A DNA stretch of 64,000 bases from JACCXG01 sp963750935 (GTDB taxonomy: Bacteria > Acidobacteriota > Vicinamibacteria > Vicinamibacterales > 2-12-FULL-66-21): NCBI GenBank assembly GCA_963750935.1, contig CAVVSR010000009.1:682001-746000 (forward strand), read 5' to 3'. Shown in pieces: positions 9,730 to 19,270 of the stretch. How positions within the stretch are numbered: the first letter of the stretch is position 1; each line of letters begins with the position of its first letter. The translations under genes and the position numbers were made by a program. Under the pieces are notes generated by a model. That model searched no databases and was not told where the DNA came from. It was given only the letters and a program-made list of their open reading frames with translations.

Positions 9730-11916
9730 CTACTTGATGAACAGCATCTCGCGGTAGGTCGGCAGGGGCCACAGATTCTGCGGCACCAGGCCCTCGAGCG
9801 CGTCGCCCGCTTCGCGCAATGCGGCCATCGCGGGCACGACCTTGTCGCGGGAGTACTTCGCGTGCTTCTCCGGCCCGCCGTCGTGATCGTGATCGACCAC
9901 CTCCTGGAGGTGATCGACGCCGGCCTTGGCTTCGTCGACAAGCTTGGTGAACTTGTCGAGCAGCTTCTTCGTCTCCTTCGCCACCCCGCCCGCCGCCTTG
10001 ACCGACGCGACGCTGCTGGCGAGCTCGCCCTGGAAGCGATACGCCGCCGGCAGGATGTAGCGGTTGGCCATCAGCACCATCAGCTGGGCCTCGATGTTGA
10101 TGGTCTTGTTGTACTGCTCGAGGGCGACCTCGTGCCGGGCGCGCAGCTCGCGCTCCTTGAGCACGCCGTACTTCTCGAACGCGGCGATGTTCTCCTTGCT
10201 GAGGATCTCGCCGAAGGCGTCGACCGACGTGCGGTGGTTGAGCAGGCCGCGCTTGCCGGCGTCCTTCTGCCACTCGTCCGCGTAGTTGTTGCCGTTGAAG
10301 ATGATCCGCTTGTTCTCCTTGATGATGCGGGTCAGCAGGCCCTTGACCGCCGCCTGCAGCTTCTTGCCTTCCTTGACGCTCTTCTCGAGCTCGCGTCGCG
10401 ATGAAGTCGAGCGACTCGGCGACGGCGACGTTCAAGCGCGACGTTCGGCAGCGCGATGCTCTGATTGGCCGAGACGGCGCGGAACTCGAACTTGTTGCCG
10501 GTGAACGCGAACGGGCTGGTGCGGTTGCGGTCGCCGGCGTCGCGCGGCAGCTTCGGCAGCACCGAGACGCCGATGTCCATGATGCCGCCGGACTTGGTCG
10601 TCTTCGCGCTGCCGGCCTTCTCGATCTGCTCGAAGATGTCGGTCAGCTGATCGCCGAGGAAGACCGAGATGATCGCCGGCGGCGCTTCGTTGGCGCCGAG
10701 GCGATGGTCGTTGCCGGCGCTGGCGATGCTGAAGCGCAGCAGGCCCTGGAACTTGTTGACGGCGCGCAGCACCGCGGCGCAGAACACCAGGAACTGGATG
10801 TTGTCGTGCGGCGTCTCGCCCGGGATTCAGCAGGTTGTTGCCGAGGTCGTCGCCCATGCTCCAGTTGAGGTGCTTGCCGGAGCCGTTGACGCCCGCGAAC
10901 GGCTTCTCGTGGAGCAGACAGGCGAGGCCGAACTTCGGCGCGATCCGCCGCAGCATCTCCATCGTCATCATCTGATGGTCGGTGGCGACGTTGGCGTTCT
11001 CGAAGATCGGCGCCACTTCGTACTGGCTCGGCGCGACTTCGTTATGGCGCGTCTTGAGCGGCACGCCGACCTTGTAGAGCTCGCGCTCCACTTCCTGCAT
11101 GAATCCGAGGACCCGCTCGTCGATGGAGCCGAAGTAGTGGTCCTCCATCTCCTGCCCCTTCGGCGGCTCGGCGCCGAACAGGGTGCGGCCGGCATTGATC
11201 AGATCCGGTCGGCTGAAATAGAACTGGCGGTCGATCAGGAAGTACTCCTGCTCGGGGCCGCAGGTCGTGACGACGCGGTGGGCCCGCGAGCCGAACAGCT
11301 TGAGGATCCGGACCGCCTGTCTGGAGAGCGCCTCCATCGAGCGCAGCAGCGGCGTCTTGGTGTCGAGCGCTTCGCCGGTCCAGCTGACGAAGGCGGTCGG
11401 AATCACCAGCGTCGTGCCGTGGGGCGTGACCAGCAGCCAGGGCGGGCTGGTCGGGTCCCACGCCGTGTAGCCGCGCGCTTCGAAGGTTGAGCGCATGCCG
11501 CCCGACGGGAAGCTCGACGCATCGGGCTCGCCCTTGACCAGCTCCTTGCCGCTGAATTCGGCGACGGCGCGGCCGTCGCTGGTCGGGTTCAAGAACGCAT
11601 CGTGCTTTTCCGCGGTGATGCCGGTGAGCGGCTGGAACCAGTGCGTGTAGTGCGTCGCGCCGTGCTCGACCGCCCAGTCCTTCAGTGCGCTCGCGACGAT
11701 GTCGGCGACCGACGGATCGATCGGCTCGGCGTGGGCGATGGCGCGGCGCAGCGCGCGGAACACTTCCTTCGGCAGCCGGGCCCGCTGCATTTCTTCGTTG
11801 AAGGTCAGCGAGCCGAAGTCCTCGGTCGGCTTGCGGGAGGGCGTAGACGAAGACCGCGGCGTCGCCGCCCAGTCGTTGATGGAACGGATAGCGTCGCCGG
11901 ACGATGCGGAACCCAT
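9730..11916 (-). CDS. glnN: Glutamine synthetase type III (three apparent frameshifts)
   Basis: ATP-dependent ligation of ammonia to glutamate in the cytoplasm, by the large type III enzyme. Start ATG at 11916 with an AAAGGA ribosome binding site 7 nt upstream. Recognisable blocks in order are LPKEVFRAL, FPSGGMRSTFEARGYTAWDP, TCGPEQEYFLID (active-site glutamates), RHNEVAPSQYEVAPIFE, VNGSGKHLNWSMGD, SAGNDHRLGANEAPPAI, the C-terminal NVAVAESLDFIA and the ending YREMLFIK. The reading frame breaks three times: an extra G near 10820 (after NNLLNPG), an extra base near 10433 (after PNVAL) and another near 10395 (after DFIATR). Removing one base at each gives exactly 728 codons, the usual size for GlnN. 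Residues 15-40 are poorly conserved and could hide another error. It is divergent from a PadR regulator. I take it as functional with sequence errors; a decayed gene is the alternative. Confidence 0.85.
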
Positions 11917-11984
11917 CGGTAGTCCTTTCGCGAAATGCCCGTGCAGGGACGAAGGATGAAAGCGAAGCGAACTTGAAGCCATTC

Positions 11985-12013
11985 ATTATGCGGGCGCCGC
12001 GGCCGTCCGGCAA
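11985..12013 (-). promoter_or_regulatory. Promoter of glnN
   Basis: On the minus strand, TTGCCG (12008-12013), a 17-nt spacer and CATAAT (11985-11990). This would give a leader of about 60 nt carrying the AAAGGA ribosome binding site. Spacing and hexamers fit a sigma-70-type promoter. It lies in the 137-nt region shared with the divergent padR gene. Confidence 0.5.
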
Positions 12014-12053
12014 GGTCGAAATTTGGCAATTTTGGTTTTATATACTTAACCGA

Positions 12054-12401
12054 ATGATACATATCGAAGACTACTACGCCTCCGTGCTCGGAGAGTTCGA
12101 GCAACTCGTGCTGCTGGCGCTGCTTCGCCTCGGCAACGGCGCCTACGGCGCCAGCATCCGCCGCGAGATCCAGGACCGCACCCGCCGCGACGTGCCGATC
12201 GGCAGCGTCTACGTGACGCTGGCGCGGCTCGAACGCAAGAAGATGGTCGTGTCCTACGTCGGGATCCCGTCGCGCGAGCGCGGCGGCCGCCGCCGCAAGC
12301 ACTACCTCCTCAACGAACCGGGCCAGCGCGCCCTCGGCCGCGCCTATCGCGCGCTGATGGCGATGGCGCAGGGCGTCCAGGCCCAGCTCGAACAGCTCTG
12401 A
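12054..12401 (+). CDS. PadR family transcriptional regulator
   Basis: A DNA-binding regulator of 115 residues with the PadR winged helix (FEQLVLLALLRLGNGAYGAS, then IGSVYVTLARLERKKMV) and the wing GGRRRKHYLLNEPGQRAL. The ATG at 12054 (MIHIEDYYASVLGEF) is chosen because the frame upstream lies in AT-rich promoter-like DNA. There is no Shine-Dalgarno, and TATACT ends 7 nt before the ATG, suggesting a leaderless message. PadR proteins usually repress their own and neighbouring genes. The candidates here are the divergent glnN and the ADOP operon downstream. The ligand is unknown. It is followed after 77 nt by a second PadR gene. Confidence 0.88.
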   Translation: MIHIEDYYASVLGEFEQLVLLALLRLGNGAYGASIRREIQDRTRRDVPIGSVYVTLARLERKKMVVSYVGIPSRERGGRRRKHYLLNEPGQRALGRAYRALMAMAQGVQAQLEQL

Positions 12402-12437
12402 GCGCCGCCGGCCGGCGGTGCGGGCGCGGGCGATCGT

Positions 12438-12482
12438 TTGACACGAACCCGTGAACCGTCGTATTCCATAGTTCGTCTATGG
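12438..12482 (+). promoter_or_regulatory. Promoter and palindromic operator of the padR-ADOP operon
   Basis: A perfect -35 hexamer TTGACA (12438-12443) is followed by an 18-nt spacer and TATTCC (12462-12467). The perfect inverted repeat CCATAG-TTCGT-CTATGG at 12466-12482 overlaps the -10 and the padR start codon. It is a natural autorepression site for the PadR protein encoded immediately downstream. Confidence 0.55.
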
Positions 12483-12829
12483 GAAAAGTGACACCCAAGC
12501 AGGACCTCCTGCCCGGCACGCTCGACATGCTGATCCTGAAGAGCCTCACCCGCGGCGTCATGCACGGCTACGGCATCGTCGAGCACATCCGCACGATGTC
12601 GGACGAAGTGCTGAAGGTCGAGGAAGGCTCGCTCTATCCCGCGCTGCAGCGCCTGCAATTGCAAGGCTGGATCGCGTCGGAGTGGGGCCATTCCGTCAAC
12701 AATCGCCGCGCCCGCTACTACCGGCTGACCGCCGCGGGGCGCAAGCAGCTCGGGCAGGCCGAATCGAGCTTCGAGCGGCTGATCACGGCGATCGGCCGGG
12801 TCATGCGGCCAGCCAATGGGACCCCGTGA
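12479..12829 (+). CDS. PadR family regulator of the ADOP operon
   Basis: A 116-residue PadR winged-helix protein of the standard acidobacterial ADOP-associated type: LLPGTLDMLILKSLTRGVMHGYGI, then VEEGSLYPALQRLQLQGWI and the wing RARYYRLTAAGRKQL. The ATG at 12479 sits in a palindrome that is probably its operator. It lies 36 nt upstream of the first permease of the pair and is almost certainly co-transcribed with it, so it probably controls permease expression. The inducer is unknown. It differs from the PadR at 12054, which has a longer N-terminal lead and no LLPGTLD motif. Confidence 0.92.
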   Translation: MGKVTPKQDLLPGTLDMLILKSLTRGVMHGYGIVEHIRTMSDEVLKVEEGSLYPALQRLQLQGWIASEWGHSVNNRRARYYRLTAAGRKQLGQAESSFERLITAIGRVMRPANGTP

Positions 12830-12865
12830 AGACGACTGCTTCCCCAAGACGAACAAGGGAACGTC

Positions 12866-15476
12866 ATGTTGCACCAGATGCGCCGCCTGCTCTCGTTCTT
12901 CCGTCGCGGCCGTCTCGATGACGAGCTCGCCGAGGAGATCCGCCTCCACCTCGAGCTGCGGCGACGCGCACTGGTCGAGAGCGGAATGACGCCGGAGGCC
13001 GCGGCACACGAGGCGCGGCGGCAGTTCGGCAACGTCACCGCAATCCGCGAGCGGACGCGCGACGAGCTCGGCGGAGTCGCGCTGGCGTCGCTGCTGCAGG
13101 ATCTGCGGTTTGGCGTCCGTCAGCTGCGCCTGTCGCCGGGGCTCAGCGCCGCCGTCATCCTGACGATCGCCCTCGGGGCCGGCATCAACAGCGCCCTGTT
13201 CCTGTTCGCCAACGAAGTGCTGCCCGGCCGGGTCGCGCTGCCGGACTCCGGCGCGCTCGTGTGGCTGGATGACGGGAAGCCGCGAGGCGGGCTGAGCTTT
13301 CCGGACTACGTCACCTACCGCGAACGAGCGCGCTCGCTCGACGGCATCGCCGCGTTCTCCACGACCGGGGTCGCAGCCCGGCTCCCGCGCGAGGAGCAGG
13401 CGCGGCAGGCCCGTGCGGTGCTCGCGTCCGGCAATTACTTCACCGTGCTGCGGACGGCGGCGGTGCTCGGGCGCACGCTGGTGGAGGCTGACGATCGGCC
13501 AGGCGTCACGCCGGTCGCCGTCGTGAGCGACGCGTATTGGACGCGGCGTTTCAACCGCGACCCGTCGATCCTCGGCCGCGCCGTCGATCTCAACTTCACG
13601 CCGTTCACGATCGTCGGCGTGCTGCCGCCGGGGTTCAGCGGCCCGCGCGCCGCGGACGGCAACCCATACGCTCCCGACATCTGGATCCCGATGTCATCGC
13701 TCCCGGTCCTCATGCCCGGAGACACGCGGCTCACGGACCGCACGGCGTGGTGGGGCCTGCAGGTCCTCGGCCGGCGGCACGACGACGTGAGCGTGGAACA
13801 GGTGCGGGCCGAGTTGCGTGTCGCCGCCGCCGCGCTCGACGCCGAGTTCCCGGGCGCGCGTCCGCCCCGCACGCCGTGGGCCTGGCGGGTCGACGACTTC
13901 GATCGCCGCCTGCTGAAGGGCGAGCCGGCGATCGTCGCCGGCATCCTCGGCACGGTCAGCCTCTCTGTCCTGGTGGTCGCGTGCGCGAACGTCGCCGGGC
14001 TGCTGCTGGCCCGGGTCTCGACGCGGCGGCGGGAGATCGCGGTCCGGCTCTCGCTCGGCGCCGGCCGGTTCCGCATCATGCGCCAGTTCCTCGCCGAAGG
14101 CCTGATCCTGTCCGCGGCCGGCACGCTGGGCGGGCTGCTCGCGGCTCGCTGGACGCTGCTCGCGGTGCTCTCCACCAACACCGACCAGGCGATCGCCTGG
14201 TCGTTCCAGCCGGATCTGCGGGTCGCCGGTTTCGCGCTGTTCCTGACGCTGGTGGCGACGGTGTGCACGGGCTGGATGCCGGCGCTTCAGGCCTCGAAGA
14301 CGTCGCTGGTCTCGGACCTGACGCGGACCTCGCCTGCCTCGGTCAGCCGGCTGCGCGGCGTCCTGCTCGGCATCGAAGTCGCCGTCTGCCTGGTGCTGCT
14401 GCTCAGCACGGCGCTGCTTGCTGCGCGGCGTGACGCGGGCGCAGACGCTCGACCCCGGCATGCCGGTCGATCGGCTCCTCGCGCTCGACGTGGACGCGGC
14501 GCTGCACGGCTACACCGGCAAGGCGCGCGAAGACGTCCTGCAGCAGGTCCGCCGTGAAGCCGCGGCGCTGCCCGGCGTCACGGCGACGAGCATGGTCCAT
14601 CCGGTGCCGTTCAGCGGCAGCCGCGTCGGATCCACGATTCGCACGGCCGAGGCGCCGGACGGGCCGGGTCTCCACGTCTTCATCGGAGAGACGTCGCCCG
14701 AATTCTTCGCAGCGACGGACCTGCCGCTCGTGCGCGGCCGGGCGTTCACACAGGGCACCGACGAGATCGTGGTCAACGAACGGCTCGCCCGGGAATTGTG
14801 GCCAGGACAGGATCCGCTCGGCGCACGTGTGACCACCGGCGACTTCACCCGCCTCTCCTACGTCGTCGTCGGCGTCGCGCGAGACACGCCATATCTCGCG
14901 CTCCGGCAGAGGGACGTGCCGTTCCTCTTTCGATCGGGTTCGGCCGGTACCATCCTGATTCGGACCGCCGGACCTGCCGCGGCGCTGACCCGCCCGGCGA
15001 TCGCCGCAGCCGCGCGCGTCGACGGCCGATTCGTGGCAACCGCACGGTCGCTCGCCGACGGAGTCGCAGAGGAGTTGACCACTGCGCAGGCCATGACAGG
15101 GACGGCGGCGGCGCTCGGTGCGCTCACCTTTCTGCTCGCGCTCGGAGGCATCGCCGCGACGGCGGCGCAGCACGTGGCGCTTCGCACCCGCGAGATCGGC
15201 ATCCGCATGGCCCTCGGCGCGACGCGACGCGGGACCGTCTCACTGGTGGTCCGGAGGGCGCTGGTTCCGGTCCTGATCGGCGCGGGCGCGGGCCTGCTGA
15301 TCGCTTCCCAGGCGTCGGCCGTACTCACAGTGCAGCTCTACGGCGTGAGCCCGACCGATCCGCTCGCCTTCGCGGCGAGCGGCGTCCTGGTGATCGCGGG
15401 CGCCGCTATCGCGGCATGGCTGCCGGCGCGCCGCGCCGCGTCGATCGATCCACTCGTGGCGCTGCGGGCAGAGTGA
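12866..15476 (+). CDS. ADOP permease with prefix domain (one apparent frameshift)
   Basis: A large inner-membrane permease. Start ATG at 12866 with AAGGGA upstream. Residues about 10-60 form the permease prefix domain (DDELAEEIRLHLELRRR ... ARRQFGN). Then come a MacB-type periplasmic core, a central FtsX block (ACANVAGLLLARVSTRRREI) and a C-terminal FtsX block (LRTREIGIRMALGATRRGTV). The frame breaks at 14418-14419 (an extra T in CTGCTTGCTG). Removing it joins STALL to LRGVTRAQTLDPGMP and gives 869 residues. Its stop TGA overlaps the ATG of the next permease, so the two are translationally coupled. ADOP proteins resemble MacB permeases but have no adjacent ATPase, and none is encoded here. 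Substrate unknown. Confidence 0.88.
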
Positions 15477-18139
15477 TGCTGACGCGATTCTCCACCGTCG
15501 TGCGGCGCGTCATCGCCCGCCTCCGTCGCGACCGCCTGGAGGACGAGCTGCGCGAGGAGATCGAGGGACACATCGAGCTCCGCCGCCAGCAGCTGATCGA
15601 GGACGGCGCAGATCCGTCCCGCGCCGGGCAGGATGCGAGGCGCGCCTTCGGCAACGTCACGCGGGTGCGCGAACACGCGCGGGAGATGTGGACGCTGTCG
15701 GCGCTGGACGCGCTCGGCCAGGACCTTCGCTACGGCCTGCGCATGATCGCGAAGGGCCCCGGGTTCAGCGCTGTCGCCGTCGTCTCGCTCGCGGTCGGCA
15801 TCGGCTCGGCCACGGTTCTCTTCAGCTTCGCGAACGCGTGGCTGTTCCGGCCGCTGCCGGTTGCCGATCCCGAGCACCTGGTGGAGGTCTTCACGGGCAG
15901 CTCAGGGGGGGCGCCGCGCGGCGGCTCGTCGTATCCCGACTTCGAGGACTTCCGTGGATCTGGAGTGTTCGCCGGTCTTGCGGCGTCGATGCGCGTGCGC
16001 GCGACGCTGACCGACGCGGAGCGGGCCGACATGTTCCACGGCCTGCTGGTCTCTGGCGACTATTTCGACGTGCTCGGCCTCCGGCCGTTTCGCGGCCGTT
16101 TCTTCCAGAAGGACGAGAGCCCCGATGCGGATCCGGTCGTCGTCCTCAGCCACGACGCGTGGCAGCGTCGTTACGGTGGGGACAACAGCGTCATCGGCAG
16201 CACGATCCGGATCAACGCGCGTCCGTTCACGCTGATCGGGATCGGGCCGCCGCGCTTCTCGGGCCCGGGATTCGATCACGCCGCCGAATTCTTCGTCCCG
16301 GTCATGATGCTCGGCGCAATCGGAAGCGGCGACAGCGATGTGCTGCGCGATCGCCGGAGCCGGGCCTTCACCCTGCTCGGCAGGCTGGCGGACGGCGTCA
16401 CCGTGACCGAGGCCGACGCGGCGCTGCGGGTGCTCTCCGCGCAGCTGTTCCGGCAGTACCCGGTCGAGTGGGCCAACCGGGCCGGGCGCGCCCGCTCCGT
16501 CACCATCATGCGCGAGCTCGACGCGCGCGCGCGTCCCGGCGAAGCCATGGGCGTCCTCGGCGCGATGATCGCCGCCGTCGTGCTGCTGGTCGGCATCGCC
16601 TGCGTCAACGTTGCGACAGTGCTGCTCGCCCGCGCCGCGACGCGCCGCAAGGAGATGGCGCTGCGCCTGGCACTCGGGGCGTCACGGCCGCGAGTGGTGC
16701 GGCAGCTGCTCACCGAGTGCGCGCTGCTCGCCGTGGCGGGCGGGGCACTGGGGCTGCTGCTCGCGCAGACGTCGGCGGCGCTGTTTGCGCGGTTCAGGCC
16801 GAACGAGGCGCCGGCGTTCGATTTGACGGTGGACTACCGCGTGGCGCTGTTCAGCGCAGCGACGTCCATGCTCGCGGTCCTGTTCTTCGGCCTCGCGCCG
16901 GCGCTCCAGACGACGCGCGCGGACGTCACCCGCGAGATGAAGGATCGAGAACCGGTGGTGCGCACACGCCGGTTCCGGTTCGGTCTTCGCGACGTGCTCG
17001 TCGTCGTGCAGATCGCCACGTCGCTCGTCCTCGTGCTCGGCGCCGCGCTGATGGTTCGCAGCCTGCGAGCGGTCGGCACCGAAGACCTTGGCTTTCGCCG
17101 CTACGGCATCGTCAACGTCGCCGTCGACTTGTCGACGTCCGCCAGCCGGGGCCCCGACCTGTCGGAGGCGTTCGTTCGCGACGCGCTTCGGGCCGTGAAG
17201 GGTCTGCCCGGTGTGCAGACAGCCGCATTCGCCGGGCTCGTTCCACTCGACGGTTCGACCCGCCACCACGGGATCGAGGTCCAGCTCGCGGGCCGCACGG
17301 TGACTGAATCCGTCGACGTCAACTCGGTGTCGTCCGGCTACTTCCGGATGCTCGAGCTGCCGCTCGTGCAGGGACGCGAGTTCGGCGACGTCGATCGGGC
17401 AGGGTCGCCGCCGGTGGCGGTGATCAACGAGGCCATGGCGGCGCGGTTCTGGGGCACGAGCGCGCTCGGCAGCACCTTCCGTGACCCCGACACAGGGGAC
17501 ACCATCGAGGTCGTGGGCATCGTTCGGGATTTCCGTCATCGGTTCTTCACCGAGAGTCCGCGGCCGATGGCGTGGTTCCCCGTGAGCCAGCAGCCGGTTC
17601 AGCGCGGGACGCTGCACATCGTCACGCAGGAGGCGCCCGCAGCCATCGGACCCGCGCTGCGGGATGTGCTGCGTACGCTGGAGCCTGCGATGGGGCTGCA
17701 GGGGCCGGCCACGATGCAGGACTACGTGGAGTTCGTGACGCTGCCGCAGCGGATCAGCGGCGGCGCGGCGGCGGCGCTCGGCCTGCTCGAGCTGGGCCTT
17801 GCCGCGATGGCGCTCTACGGCGTGATCGCGTTCACCGTCGCGCGGCGGACACGAGAGATCGGCATCCGCGTCGCGCTCGGGGCCTCGTCCCGATCGGTCG
17901 CGCGGATGATCATGCGGGACGGCCTCGTGCTCGCGGTTTCGGGAATCGTCCTCGGAGTGCTCGCGTCCTTCGCCGCGGCACCAGCGTTCGCCAGCCTGCT
18001 GATCGGCATCGGCCCGGCCGATCCGGTCAGCGTCGGCGTCGCGGCCGTGGTGATCCTGCTGGTCGCGGCAACCGCCAGTTACGTGCCCGCCCGCCGCGCG
18101 CTTCGCGTCGACCCGTCAGTCGCGTTGAGGACCGAATAA
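15476..18139 (+). CDS. ADOP permease with prefix domain, second of coupled pair
   Basis: 887 residues from the ATG at 15476, which overlaps the upstream stop (TGATG). It has the same architecture as its neighbour: prefix domain (DRLEDELREEIEGHIELRRQQ ... RRAFGN, residues about 18-60), a first transmembrane segment, MacB core, central FtsX domain (IACVNVATVLLARAATRRKEM) and C-terminal FtsX domain (RRTREIGIRVALGASSRSV). It ends with the family-typical PARRALRVDPSVALRTE. The two sequences have clearly diverged, so this is an old duplication rather than a recent copy. Two coupled permeases could form a heterodimer around a shared ATPase encoded elsewhere, but that is inference. Regulation is presumably by the PadR at 12479. 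Confidence 0.92.
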   Translation: MLTRFSTVVRRVIARLRRDRLEDELREEIEGHIELRRQQLIEDGADPSRAGQDARRAFGNVTRVREHAREMWTLSALDALGQDLRYGLRMIAKGPGFSAVAVVSLAVGIGSATVLFSFANAWLFRPLPVADPEHLVEVFTGSSGGAPRGGSSYPDFEDFRGSGVFAGLAASMRVRATLTDAERADMFHGLLVSGDYFDVLGLRPFRGRFFQKDESPDADPVVVLSHDAWQRRYGGDNSVIGSTIRINARPFTLIGIGPPRFSGPGFDHAAEFFVPVMMLGAIGSGDSDVLRDRRSRAFTLLGRLADGVTVTEADAALRVLSAQLFRQYPVEWANRAGRARSVTIMRELDARARPGEAMGVLGAMIAAVVLLVGIACVNVATVLLARAATRRKEMALRLALGASRPRVVRQLLTECALLAVAGGALGLLLAQTSAALFARFRPNEAPAFDLTVDYRVALFSAATSMLAVLFFGLAPALQTTRADVTREMKDREPVVRTRRFRFGLRDVLVVVQIATSLVLVLGAALMVRSLRAVGTEDLGFRRYGIVNVAVDLSTSASRGPDLSEAFVRDALRAVKGLPGVQTAAFAGLVPLDGSTRHHGIEVQLAGRTVTESVDVNSVSSGYFRMLELPLVQGREFGDVDRAGSPPVAVINEAMAARFWGTSALGSTFRDPDTGDTIEVVGIVRDFRHRFFTESPRPMAWFPVSQQPVQRGTLHIVTQEAPAAIGPALRDVLRTLEPAMGLQGPATMQDYVEFVTLPQRISGGAAAALGLLELGLAAMALYGVIAFTVARRTREIGIRVALGASSRSVARMIMRDGLVLAVSGIVLGVLASFAAAPAFASLLIGIGPADPVSVGVAAVVILLVAATASYVPARRALRVDPSVALRTE

Positions 18140-18153
18140 GCCTGCCGTAGAAT
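18125..18153 (+). promoter_or_regulatory. Promoter of dinB inside the 3' end of the ADOP gene
   Basis: TTGAGG (18125-18130), a 17-nt spacer and TAGAAT (18148-18153). The transcript would carry a leader of roughly 30 nt to the dinB ATG. I see no obvious LexA-type box. Confidence 0.5.
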
Positions 18154-18187
18154 CGACCTTTCGCCGGCCGTTCGCCGCCGAAGCGTC

Positions 18188-19270
18188 ATGATTCGCCGCA
18201 TCCTTCACATCGACATGGACGCGTTCTACGCGTCGGTCGAGCAGCGCGACGATCCGTCCCTGCGCGGCAGGCCGGTTGCGGTCGGCGGCAGCCCGGCGTC
18301 CCGCGGCGTGGTCGCCGCCGCCAGCTACGAGGCCCGCAAGTTCGGCGTCCGGTCGGCGATCCCGATGGCCCGCGCCGTCCGGCTCTGTCCGCAGCTGGTG
18401 ATCGTGCGGCCTGATTTTTCGAAGTATCGGGCCGCCTCGCAGGCGGTGTTCGCCATCTTCCGCTCGGTCACCCCGCTGGTCGAGCCGCTCTCGCTCGACG
18501 AGGCCTACCTCGACGTCACCGAGAACGCGTATGGCGAGACGCTGGGACAGGCGGTGGCGCTCCGGCTCAAGGCGGAGATCCACGCCGCCACGTCGCTGAC
18601 CGCGTCGGCGGGCGTCGCCCCCAACAAGTTCCTCGCGAAGATCGCGTCGGCCTGGAAGAAACCGGATGGCCTGACCGTCATCGCCCCCGAGCGCATGGAG
18701 CGCTTCCTGCGGAAGCTGCCGGTGGACGCGTTGTGGGGTGTCGGCCCGGTCACGGCGGCACGGCTGCGCGACCGCGGCATCGAGTGGCTCGTCGACGTGC
18801 GCACCGCGGACCCCGAGGTGCTCAAGGATGCGGTCGGCAGCCAGGCCGACTGGCTGCGGCAGCTCGCTGATGGCCACGACGACCGGCCGGTCGTGGCCGA
18901 CTACGAGCCGAAGTCGTCGGGCTCGGAGAACACGTTCGCCGACGACCTGACGGATCTGATTCAGATTCAGGAAGCGATCGACGAGATGGCGCGCGACGCC
19001 GCCGCGTGGCTGGAGCGGCGGGCGCTGCTCTGCCGCACGGTGACCATCAAGGTCCGCTACTCGGACTTCACGACGATCACGCGCAGCCACAGCGCCACGC
19101 CGACACGGCATTCCGACGACATCGCCCGGCGGGCGGTGGCGCTGCTCGAAAAGACAGAAGCGGGCTCGCGGCCGATCCGGCTGCTCGGGGCGAGCGTGCA
19201 CAATCTCGTCGACCCGAGCGCGCCGTCCGAAGCGCCGCTCCTGCCTTTCGACGACACCCCTGCCGGCTAG
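18188..19270 (+). CDS. dinB: DNA polymerase IV (Y-family)
   Basis: A translesion DNA polymerase of 360 residues acting at stalled forks. Catalytic acids are Asp9 (HIDMDAFYASVEQ) and Asp104-Glu105 (LSLDEAYLDV). Phe13 is the expected steric-gate position. The palm, fingers, thumb (with the helix-hairpin-helix region LWGVGPVTAARLRDRGI) and little finger are all present, and the length is typical. The last residues do not show an obvious beta-clamp-binding peptide. It has its own promoter within the upstream permease gene. Its stop codon TAG shares a CTAG palindrome with the stop of the convergent gene, so the two overlap by 4 nt. Confidence 0.95.
   Translation: MIRRILHIDMDAFYASVEQRDDPSLRGRPVAVGGSPASRGVVAAASYEARKFGVRSAIPMARAVRLCPQLVIVRPDFSKYRAASQAVFAIFRSVTPLVEPLSLDEAYLDVTENAYGETLGQAVALRLKAEIHAATSLTASAGVAPNKFLAKIASAWKKPDGLTVIAPERMERFLRKLPVDALWGVGPVTAARLRDRGIEWLVDVRTADPEVLKDAVGSQADWLRQLADGHDDRPVVADYEPKSSGSENTFADDLTDLIQIQEAIDEMARDAAAWLERRALLCRTVTIKVRYSDFTTITRSHSATPTRHSDDIARRAVALLEKTEAGSRPIRLLGASVHNLVDPSAPSEAPLLPFDDTPAG

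Noticed and set aside
10395..10820. Programmed ribosomal frameshifting in glnN and the other broken genes
   Set aside because: There is no shared slippery sequence or downstream structure, and the sites fall in unrelated conserved genes with a uniform +1 bias. Sequence error explains them better.
12023..12046. TTGGCA as the -35 for the padR gene at 12054
   Set aside because: The spacer to TATACT is only 12 nt. The -10 may still be real, but no good -35 is seen.
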